Made by a program: the position numbers and the translations under genes. Shown here piece by piece: positions 1 through 8,100 of a DNA stretch of 64,000 bases. Source of the stretch: Glandiceps talaboti (Eukaryota; Hemichordata; Enteropneusta; Spengelidae); contig NC_135566.1 of the NCBI RefSeq assembly GCF_964340395.1, positions 11,442,501 through 11,506,500 on the forward strand, in the 5' to 3' direction. How positions within the stretch are numbered: the first letter of the stretch is position 1; each line of letters begins with the position of its first letter. The notes under the pieces were generated by a model. The model did no database searches. It saw only the letters and a program-made list of their open reading frames with translations, and was not told where the DNA came from.

Positions 1-3
1 TAT

Positions 4-52
<49 letters not shown>

Positions 53-80
53 TATATATACACACACACATACACACACT
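1..80. repeat. (TA)n/(CA)n microsatellite
   Basis: Alternating TA and CA dinucleotides run from the window edge to about position 80, so the array may continue outside the window. Confidence 0.95.
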
Positions 81-1329
81 AGTATACATGTATGTTAATT
101 ATTAATATGAAAATGTTTCAACTTTATTTTATTTTTGAAAGGTAATACATTTTTTGTAAATTTCAATAAAGCATTATTATACTCATTGTTATGACAGTTT
201 CCATCCTTATTTGCTTCCACTTGGTAGAGCCAGGAGAGGGCTATGGGAATGACTAATATCTGTTATCAGTCCTATTCCTGATATGCATAAATCAAATTTA
301 ATTGGACCTGGCATACATTTTGTGTACTGTAGGTAATGAATAACATTTAAAGAAGCCGCAATGGCAAAGCCAAGAGGGAAAGGGGCCCCTACTTCCATAC
401 CTTCCCGTCTAGTGTCTGTCTCTGTCCACATCTATCTCAAATACGCACAAGCCAATTTCAACATCAAGTACTATGGTTAAATGGAATGCACGCTATCATT
501 GATCCAGCTATTGGGGAAATTTTTTTTATATCGTTATCAGTTTTCAAAATGTAATCAAGAGAAGCAGAGATTACGAGGGCTAACGATCTATCTTGACTGC
601 ACAGTAAACAGGGGAGTACCTGACAATCTATGAATAAATTGAAAGATTTGATATCACTAAACCACAAGCCTTTAAGGGAGCCTTCAGAAATTACTGGTGG
701 GGGGGACTTAGGGTATCTCTGAGCTGTAAAATGTGACCCCTCCCCTTACTAATTTTCTAAAATCTGAGCCCCCCCCCCCCCCCCCCCCAATCTCTAAATG
801 ACAAATTCACTGATAGATGGATGGAAATCATGTGGACAGATTAAAGGGACAGTAGCTGTAACTTTTGATGATTTTTTTAGTATGTTTTGTTTTGTATATC
901 AAGTACAGTTTTTAATTTCTTGTTCTACTCCATAACGCACGTTGAACCACTCCTGTGCTTGGCAAACTTGTAAACATAGCCTGTATATGTACAAACTGCA
1001 TTGTTGTTTTTGACAAGTGAATTTTAGTATGGACTAACATTATCAACAACAGTGCACTTTACGCATATACAGGCTGTGTTCACAAGCCAAATACAGGGTA
1101 TTTCTGCGTCGCAGTCACACATTAACAAATGGTTAGCTGTATATGGTCGATGTACAAGGATATTGGAGTAGTTATGTAGATGATATCGGTACATACAAAA
1201 TAATTTGTTTAGCTTTAATTTTAGTAATGCAAAGCTCCGAGAACTGTGAGAGAGTCTACGACAGTGATAGCCTGGAATCCAGTCATGTGGTTTTTTTCAC
1301 TCTTTGCCATTCCGTCCTAATTCTAGGCT
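81..1329. other. non-coding stretch with poly-C tract
   Basis: No coding region is convincing here. The stretch contains a poly-C run at about 769-788 with a short G run near 698-705. The open frames are short and have no recognisable motif. The right end probably grades into the decayed 3' part of the retrotransposon that follows. Confidence 0.6.
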
Positions 1330-2169
1330 ACCATAATGACGAAAAAGTGACCGTGTACATTCTTCCAAATATTGCACCAATCCAGCGAAGGGTAACTTAG
1401 TGACAATAGAAGGCTTGATTTCATGTATTGACCTAAAAAACATTATACAGCCTCTTTGTTGACAGAGTTCTCCAACTGATATCCGGCACTTTTTTTAATA
1501 TTAGCTTGGTGAATTTGATTACTTTCTTGTACCACGAAGGTGTTTCTTGATAGTGCAGAATGAGATTTGTCCAGTACATTGGGAAAACATAACGTAGTTG
1601 CATAGCTATGAAACAAAGCATTGACATCTTACAAGTTTTCATTGAGTCATCACCCAATCAACTACCTCATACTACATGTTAGAAGTGCATTGGCCTTTTC
1701 TTTGATGTCAATAAGGCCTTTTCTATAGGAAGATACAAGACCTCTCTTTTCACCAATTCAGTTTTTCAATGTCTCCTGAAAGAGAAAATAGCAAAGCAAC
1801 ATATAAGAGAAAATTGGAAGAGCTTCAACATTGATAATTAGAATTTTTCCCAATAAGAGTACGACGTCTCCCTCTCAGAACTTTTCAAGACACATTTCCC
1901 AATTTGCCTTCTCGATATTGGTGTTACCATTGACTTTGGTATGCTGTCACCAACGCAATCCATTGGGGCATATACTTGGTAAATTTATCCAGCACTTCAG
2001 AACTGAAATTCAATGAGAAACCGGGTGTCACGAGCACTGTACTGTACTGATGTAGAAGTTGAAGTTCTGGCGAACGTAAAATTTAAGGGTCGAGTATCCA
2101 AACATACACATATACGGACTGTCACTTCTGGGCACTGTACTCCTTACAGAGCTCTAGAGTATGCATTAT

Positions 2170-3503
2170 TTTATGTGTGCGATGACGGAGTCAGGTGACA
2201 TTTTTCCACTGAATATTCATTGGATTGTCTACGATTTTTCCATCCACCGACCCATAAACCTTTGCATTTATCTAAATTCAAAATGCGAGCAAATCTTAAA
2301 AAAGTTACAAATAGACTTGCTTTCCTTAACAATAGCCGTGCTGTCATCAGCGTACTGATACAGTTTGCACACAGTCGGGACATGCCCAGGTATATTTACG
2401 CCTTTGATAGAATCATCTGCCCTCACAGCAGCCGCGAAAGTCTCGATAAATAGAACATAAAGTAAAGGTGATAAGGGACAGCCTTGTCTAACCCCCACGG
2501 AGGTCAAAAGTTTCTGACAAGTGTCCATTACAAATGATGGAACGTTTAATATCCGTGTACAAAATCTTTATTCATTGTCGAGAAACAGGTCAGAAATTCA
2601 TTCTCTCCAAAACTCGGTAAAGAAAACCCCAATCTACCCAATCAAATGCTTTTTGTTGATCGAGCGAAATAATAGCTCCGAGAGTATTTCGAGGATAAGC
2701 AATACAGGAGAAATCACGAATGATTTGAATGTTATCTGTGATTGATCTGTTTTTTACACCACAAGTTTGATACTGACTGACCAAAATTTGCATAACAGAC
2801 GATTACTTTAGACAACAATTTGTAGTCCACATTTAAGAGCGACGGTGGATGCTTATTCTCAGGTTTACGATGAAAATCCTTGTTACATGGCTTAGATACA
2901 TGTATCTACATCTTTATTCAGTAAAGTAATTATTCAACAGCGTTGAGTTTTTTATTTGTAAAACAGTTGGTGAACACGCCACTCCCACGACGTCTTATAA
3001 AATTCTACAGTGAGGCCATCCCCACCTGGGGATTTATTACTATTCATTTAAGTTCCTGTAACAAAATAGGGGCTTCTAAAAGAGTCTGTTCGTCTTCAGA
3101 TAGTTTGGATTTGATATGCCTCCAGAAAAAGTCTTGATCCTCTCCACTTTAATCAGTGTTAAAGGTAAACAACTTTTTGTAGACATTTCCAAAAGTTTCA
3201 ATAATTTCAGGATTCTTTGTTTGAAGTTTACCCGTAGAATCCTAAATTTCGGATATTTTTTCCGTCTACCTCTTCACCCTGTGTATCGCCTTGCAATTGA
3301 TTGAGCTTCTTGGTACATTTATCAAGGTCATTTTGGAAGGATTCCAAGTCAGCTTTGCGCACATTGTTGAAAGACAGACTTGGAAGCGCCTTTAACCATG
3401 TCCCACCACTTGGCAAGGTTCTGGAAACCGGGTTTGAGTGTTTGCCAGTTTTTATAATGTTTTTCAAGTCGATCGATGTACTTTGTCGCCACAAATGGTA
3501 CAC
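2170..3503 (-). pseudogene. broken ORF2: linker and reverse transcriptase
   Basis: This is the part of the LINE that encoded the reverse transcriptase used for target-primed reverse transcription. The palm motif around the YADD catalytic aspartates is intact locally (2,310-2,380), and the preceding [12 protein letters not shown] block is well preserved. At least three frame changes interrupt the sequence: near 3,345 after the linker, near 3,020 before NKSPGGDG, and near 2,290 after the YADD block. There is no continuous reading frame and no upstream endonuclease, so the copy cannot be autonomous. It is inferred to be a fossil. Confidence 0.8.
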
Positions 3504-3720
3504 TTTATATTCTTTGTGCAGTTTCCAACACTATGCCCCAGTTCGAGACAGTGAAAACACTTTTCAACAGAGCATTGGCCGCTTTTGCCGCATTTTGCAC
3601 ATATCTTAGGTTGGCCTACATACAAGAACCATATATTTCGGTTGCAAACGCCGAGCTTGGGTGGAATATTACGGTGTAGCTTTACTTTGTACTGTCTTAG
3701 ACCATTGTAAGATGATGGAA
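3475..3720 (-). pseudogene. ORF1 zinc-knuckle fragment of the LINE
   Basis: The minus-strand frame reads YVGQPKICAKCGKSGQCSVE, then CFHCLELGHSVGNC, then CTICGDKVHRS. The first knuckle has lost its histidine; the second is a perfect CX2CX4HX4C; a third starts and is cut off. Upstream residues (FPSSYNGLRQYKVKLHRNIP) look like the end of the RNA-binding part of ORF1. It runs directly into the ORF2 linker with no endonuclease between them, which marks the deletion junction near 3,478. In this family ORF1 is a nucleic-acid-binding protein of the retrotransposition particle. Confidence 0.75.
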
Positions 3721-3994
3721 ATGTTTTAGGGGTAACCTAAAAATCTAAAGCCAAGACAATAATTTACAAGCTATAATGTAAAAGTTAAAAGGAAGCCCCA
3801 GCCATCTCCCAAAACAAACATGAATCAATGACCAAAAACTACCGATACACATTGCTACTGAACTGAAAAAAAACTGATCAAATTTAAGCACAGAAGTTGC
3901 AAACAAAGCACAACTAAATTACAAGCTTTACTACTGAACCACGAATTAAAAAACTTCTTAATTACATTACATGTACATCAAAAACACCAAGTCA
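3721..3994. other. non-coding stretch
   Basis: AT-rich sequence between the ORF1/ORF2 remnant and the inverted repeat. I see no coding or structural feature in it. Confidence 0.5.
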
Positions 3995-4298
3995 ATATGA
4001 ACGTTGACCAAATAACCATTTCCAAATTACCAAGGTGAAGTCACTCAAAATTCAATCACGAAACTACGAACCAAGATGAAAGATGCACTGAAAACGTGAC
4101 TGTGAAAGGAGTCATCATCCTTACGCTAATACCTACCAAAAACTAAGCTACCCAGCCGAGCGTGTCGTTCTCCTGCACTTTGAGGGCGCAATGCACCCCG
4201 CAGGAACATAAATTCACAGACCCATCTCTCAGCTAGGTGAAATTTTGAGTGACTTTACCTTGGTAATTTGGAAATGGTTATTTGGTCAACGTTCATAT
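3995..4298. repeat. inverted repeat, about 58-bp arms
   Basis: The left arm at about 3,995-4,052 and the right arm at about 4,241-4,298 are near-perfect reverse complements, sharing AACGTTGACCAAATAACCA in opposite orientations. They flank a loop of about 190 bp. The right arm touches the end of the second ORF1 fragment, so the structure may have arisen by inverted duplication of LINE-derived sequence rather than being a separate element. No target duplication was found. Confidence 0.85.
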
Positions 4299-4812
4299 AT
4301 GACCTTTTTAGGGGAAGAGGGCCTACCTTCAGCGCTGTCCTTTTCAGGGGAGTTATCTACCACGTCAACATTACTACCGTTTTGGGTGACGTTAATTTGC
4401 CCAACAGTCTCCTGACTTACCAAATCGCCGTCTTGGGGCGTGGCCTTTTCAGGGACTGGCTCAATATTATTTTCATTATTCTCAGGAGGAGAGGGCACAT
4501 CATTGGCATTGTCGTTTTCCGACGGGCTATTACCTTCAGACCCTTCATTGACTTCAACACTTTGAAATTGTATTCCATGCCTATGATAAAGATACTTTGT
4601 TAGCAAAAGACACTTTACAATTCCTATACACGTATATGTCCCTTTATATATCGCCACAAATTGTACTCTTCACTTCGTTTGGACATTCCTGTGCTGTGTG
4701 CCCTAACTCTAAACATTTGAAACACTTGGTTTTTGTTGCATTTAAATTTCATTTTCTATTATCCTGTTCCCTTAGAGATGGTTGGAAATTCCTGGTACAC
4801 ACACTGTCTGGA
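4286..4812 (-). mobile_element. second Tx1-like ORF1 fragment (zinc knuckle plus acidic tail)
   Basis: On the minus strand a zinc knuckle, CFKCLELGHTAQECPNE (about 4,720-4,670), is nearly the same as the one at 3,540-3,580. It is followed after a stop by a long open tail rich in Glu, Asp, Ser, Pro and Asn (about 4,560-4,286, starting VEVNEGSEGNSPSEND). An acidic, low-complexity tail after the knuckles suits the C-terminus of ORF1 in this LINE group. The fragment has the same orientation as the first remnant. It could be a second insertion or a duplicated part of the same one. Confidence 0.65.
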
Positions 4813-5367
4813 CGCTAGGACTGCCCCATATTGAGATAACACGTACCTGACAAAGTTGTCATCCAATACGCCGTATTCCGGTTATCGAAAAAGCCACGAA
4901 AAGATAAAAGATATGATTGTTTGGCCACTAGGGGCGCTGTTTTAGAACCGGAAGTGAGGGCCAGAATTGTAGAGTATCGTTGCAAAGCATAGAGTCTATA
5001 GGCATCGTAACCACTGACTAGAGATTTTCTGTCATTCCCCGTAACTTTACGCTATAATATTGCATTATCGCCCATCAAATAACGAAATAGCAAATTAACC
5101 TCTCGTTCTCCTAAATATTTCGCGTAAGTTTGGCTCTGCAATTCGAACGTAAGGAAAACCCAAAAGTCACAGTAGCAACATTTTGAAACGGGTAGTACAC
5201 TGACATCTCACTCACGTTTTCAGTGTGACCTCGTCCATTTGCGTTACCTTTGGAGAAATTGTAGCGATTGCTTCCAGTCAAACATCGGAACGGAAAAGGG
5301 TACAAAACAGAGGAAAGAACCCTCAAGATCACAATATACGCTACAGTTATTGCAGCTTGTATAAAAC

Positions 5368-5590
5368 CAATCTGATTAAAATCCGGTGTAGATGTCGGCT
5401 AATCGTTCATTGCTATTTTACTTTCGTTATTGTGCCTGAATTGACCTTCGTGGTACATGTTTGATCGCCTCCTCTACCGATCATGACAAAAACGTAAACA
5501 TGTACCACGAAGGTCAATTCAGGCAAAATAACGAAGGTAAAATAGCAATGAACGATTAGCCGACATCTACATCGGATTTTAATCAGATCG
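5368..5590. mobile_element. foldback MITE, copy 1, 9-bp target duplication
   Basis: A 223-bp palindromic element starts CAATCTGATTAAAATCCG and ends with the reverse complement of that sequence. The two halves are near-complete reverse complements separated by a short centre around 5,465-5,485. It is flanked by 9-bp direct repeats, GTATAAAAC at 5,359-5,367 and GTATAAGAC at 5,591-5,599, which match at 8 of 9 bases. A 9-bp duplication with long inverted termini is typical of Mutator-like elements. It has no coding capacity. Confidence 0.85.
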
Positions 5591-5998
5591 GTATAAGACA
5601 TGGTATGATGAGTGAACCACGTAAACGTTACATGGAAGGCCGATTCATTAAAGGGGTGGGCGGTGTGGTACATCAATCACAATAACAATATTTATGATTC
5701 GTTGCCGACTTCAATGGTTTTTTTATACACTGATGGTCCTGAATGAAGAATAGCAAGCTAACCAAAGTGTGATAGTAAAGTTGAGTATATCAATACAAAT
5801 ATGTTTATGCCAACTTATAACCAGTACATGAAATGGTTTTTTCCCAACAAAGTTTTATGATTTCACCCGTGGTGCTACACCACTGTTCTAAACAAGAAAG
5901 GACTAAGTATGCGGCGACATCAGTTACAATATAAACATGTGGCTTGGTAATTGTCGACCGAACTCTCAATATTGCAATGACTGTAGCTGGAAGCTGTT

Positions 5999-6190
5999 CA
6001 ATCTGATTAAAATCCGATGTAGATGTCGGCTAATCGTTCATTGCTATTTTACCTTCGTTATTTTGCCTGATATTATTTTTCTTGGTACATGTTTACATTT
6101 TTTAGCCTGATCGTAGAGGAGGCGATCAGGCAGGCTAAAAATGTGCAATGAACGATCAGCCAACATCTACATCGGATTTTAATCAGATTG
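5999..6190. mobile_element. foldback MITE, copy 2, 9-bp target duplication
   Basis: A 192-bp copy of the same family, with outer ends CAATCTGATTAAAAT and ATTTTAATCAGATTG in perfect inversion. The flanks are identical 9-bp direct repeats GAAGCTGTT at 5,990-5,998 and 6,191-6,199. It has a smaller internal hairpin (TAGCCTGATCG ... CGATCAGGCA). It interrupts sequence just downstream of the SAP/SWIM-like reading frame, so it landed in the larger transposon after that was in place. Confidence 0.9.
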
Positions 6191-6192
6191 GA

Positions 6193-6553
6193 AGCTGTTG
6201 TCAGATTTGTAATTTTCTAATCGTTCTTTTGTCCAGCAACAGACACCAGTAAGGTAAAGAAATATGTTTATCATGTCTACATCAGGTATATTTCGAAGGT
6301 CCTCCGTCCAACTTTCAATGTTTCCGCTGTCGATTAGTTCTATCTTTTGATGCTTGACATCCACTATTCGTCTCCTCAGTCTTCCGTTCTCTCAGAAAAT
6401 TATCATTTTCTAGTGTTTCAAGACCAAGGTTGACATAATTTCTGGCGATATCTAGTAGATTTAGAAGTAGTAATTTTCCACTCTTTTATGAATGCACGGA
6501 GTTCTTTTACGCCCATTTTGTTGACAGCTTCATACATCGCCATATACTATTAG
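6193..6553 (-). pseudogene. N-terminal fragment of a SAP/SWIM-type transposon protein
   Basis: Reading the minus strand from just inside the right inverted repeat, a start near 6,551 gives MAMYEAVNKMGVKELRAFIK, which looks like a SAP DNA-binding helix pair. After frame changes near 6,440 and 6,370 come NYVNLGLETLENDNFLRERK and then WTEDLRNIPDVDMINIFLYL with TKERLENYKSD. The latter resembles the conserved block (D-I-Y-x-Y-L ... K-A-Y-K-S-L) at the start of animal transposon-associated proteins that carry SWIM zinc fingers and often YqaJ-type nuclease domains. Those later domains are missing, and MITE copy 2 sits where the frame would continue. The family match is from memory of motif order and is not proven. 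Confidence 0.45.
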
Positions 6554-6828
6554 ATGCCATGACGAAAATTCTGGCCCTCACTTTGTCAGATATGGTGCGC
6601 CCTCTCGCGATACTTTCCTGCGAAACAACCGGAAGTTCGATAACCGGCATACGCCGTATTCATTTTCAATGTACAAAGCTGTGACAACAGTTGTGTCTGA
6701 ATACGCATGCACTGAACAACCTCCATGTTGCCTAAACTTTTCCTCACAAGCTCTCTATGAATAATGGTAATGATAGCGAGTCTCGTGAAATTCACCAGTA
6801 TGGTAAAGTGCGACAAGAGTTTTTTTTA

Positions 6829-6845
6829 AATCTATTTTTTCATTT
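6829..6845 (-). terminator. possible U2 3' box
   Basis: Just downstream of the U2 RNA, the minus strand reads AAATGAAAAAATAGA. This is purine-rich, begins about 8 nt past the mature end, and resembles the 3'-end formation box of metazoan Pol II snRNA genes. The match to consensus is loose. Confidence 0.35.
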
Positions 6846-6852
6846 CAATAAG

Positions 6853-7040
6853 AGGTGGACCGTTCCCGGAGGTACTGCAATACCGGGTCGATCCGTGGCC
6901 AGGACGGAGCAAGCCCCTATTCCATGGCCCGTTTCCAAAAATCAGTTTAATATCGAGCTGCTCGATGAGCAGCGTATCAGATATTAAGCTGATAAGAACA
7001 GATACTACACATGATCTTAGCCAAAAGGCCGAGAAGCGAT
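6853..7040 (-). ncRNA. U2 snRNA: U2 spliceosomal snRNA
   Basis: U2 snRNA pairs with the intron branch point in the spliceosome. The minus strand from 7,040 begins ATCGCTTCTCGGCCTTTTGG, the invariant U2 5' end. It continues with the branch-point-recognition GTAGTA, stem IIa with TCTTATCAG and TTAATATCTGATAC, and a strong stem IIb (GCTGCTC/GAGCAGC closing a 3-nt loop). The Sm site GATTTTTGG follows, then the 3' hairpins, including GGTATTGCAGTACC and a GGGAACGGTCCACC end. The length of about 188 nt matches full-length metazoan U2, and all conserved blocks are present, so this looks like a functional gene rather than a truncated retro-pseudogene. No poly-A tail follows. I could not assign a proximal sequence element with confidence in the upstream 60-80 bp. 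Confidence 0.95.
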
Positions 7041-7782
7041 ACCGTTATTTGGGGCTGGAGTGACCCTATCTGAGAGAACAAAACATTGTGTGCGGTTTTC
7101 GAATGGCAACACGATAATTGACTTCATTCAGTAGTATTAGTTAGTCCTATTTGACTAAAGTATGTAAATTAGATTTATTTTACCTCTGTAACATATGCGT
7201 GAAAATTAAACACATTACTTTCCCATATTCACGTATTTTTACCAATATTTCTGTTGAAATTTCACTTGTTTGCGTACGAAATAGCCTCCTTTGATATGCT
7301 AATTTTACTTCCGTACATCCGGGTAATGAGTTACGAAGTGTATGGTTCGCTGTACAAACTGGCTAGTATAAACAGTAAACCCTTAACCAAGCCAGGTAGA
7401 TGATGGTTTTCAGGTAAAATGTTGCAATGTTATAAGAATTTTGTTACCAAACGATAGAATAATAACATTTCGCGGTTCCCGGGGTGTGATCATAGAAACA
7501 AGTGTAATTTTAGTATTTACCCCTTTCATATATAGTTGGCTAAGTACGTCAATATTATCGATCGACATTTTATTGTATTCTGATAGAAATCTCGGGAAAC
7601 AAGTGCCTGTGAGGAATACGTGCGAATCGATACAGGACACTACAGTCCCGGGGACTACAGTCTAGATCTGCTGAGAGTCTGCTACTCTGGAACGGACGTA
7701 CTTAGCCTTTTTGTCATGCCTTTTTGTAGGGCTCAGTCCCTGGTCATCGTTGAGGGCGCCAGTCATATGTCAGTCCCATGAC
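7041..7782. other. U2 upstream region and non-coding DNA
   Basis: The first 100 bp should contain the U2 promoter elements, but no motif is clear by eye. Open frames here (7,410-7,665, both strands) overlap each other, have no recognisable domain and are not called as genes. Confidence 0.5.
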
Positions 7783-8100
7783 GGCCTAATAAAAAATTGT
7801 GTGGTTCCGATCAGATGACAGTTACGCTCAATTTTAGAATAGTTGGAGTAGGTAGATTTTTTTATTTTGTTTAATTTTTTCATTTTTTTCAGGTGTGTGT
7901 CTAGGTATAGACCCTCCATCAGGGTCTATGGTCTAGGCCAGGTACTTATGTGTTTTCCAAATGGTCTCTGTGTTACAGGTTTCTTCCCATCATATGTATA
8001 GCCATTACAGATTGAAAGTAGTTTTATACTGTCTTTTTATTACCATCCACTATTTCTGGCGAGCCGTCACAATTTTCGTGATTTTAAGGCCTTAAATAAA
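7783..8100 (+). repeat. interspersed repeat family, copy A
   Basis: The left edge carries ATTGTGTGGTTCCGATCAG. The segment at about 7,940-8,085, with TGGTCTCTGTGTTACAGG and TGTATAGCCATTACAGATTG, is homologous in reverse complement to about 47,555-47,727. GGCC-containing edges occur at 7,783 and 8,088. It is inferred to be a non-autonomous element because copies lie far apart in both orientations and have no coding frame. Confidence 0.65.

Larger units (their letters stand above)
1330..3720 (-). mobile_element. degenerate Tx1-like (L1-group) non-LTR retrotransposon
   Basis: Read on the minus strand, several frames joined by frameshifts and stops give a LINE protein in the correct order. At 3,690-3,475 there is an ORF1-like segment with zinc knuckles (CFHCLELGHSVGNC, spacing CX2CX4HX4C, then CTICGD). 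At 3,480-3,230 is the EN-RT linker (KWWDMVKGASKSVFQQ). Near 3,050-2,990 is the RT motif NKSPGGDGLTVEFYK. At 2,793-2,590 is a segment with LDQQKAFDWVDWGFLYRVL. At 2,528-2,268 are [18 protein letters not shown] and the catalytic box QYADDST. Near 2,250 is [17 protein letters not shown], followed by the C-terminal region (GKILIINVEALP near 1,850 and SWYKKVIKFTKLILKKVPDI at 1,500). The endonuclease that should separate ORF1 from the linker is absent, so this copy is internally deleted as well as frameshifted. The Tx1-like call rests on the knuckles and the QYADD-type box; another L1-group clade is possible. Confidence 0.85.
4865..6660 (-). mobile_element. DNA transposon derivative with about 100-bp terminal inverted repeats
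   Basis: The left end (4,865-4,969) and right end (6,566-6,660) are imperfect inverted repeats. Both outer ends read AATACG then CGTAT then CCGGTTATCGAA going inwards. Both inner ends carry ACCGGAAGT-like sequence and GTGAGGGCCAGAATT. The body is 1.8 kb. It contains the broken N-terminal coding part of a SAP/SWIM-type transposon protein, read on the minus strand from just inside the right terminus, plus two copies of an unrelated foldback MITE. I could not see a clear target duplication, so the superfamily is unassigned. It is best read as an internally deleted, non-autonomous copy. Confidence 0.7.

Noticed and set aside
4268-4603. 111-codon plus-strand frame
   Set aside because: Shadow of the minus-strand LINE ORF1 acidic tail.
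6757-6987. 76-codon plus-strand frame over the U2 locus
   Set aside because: Antisense of the U2 snRNA gene.
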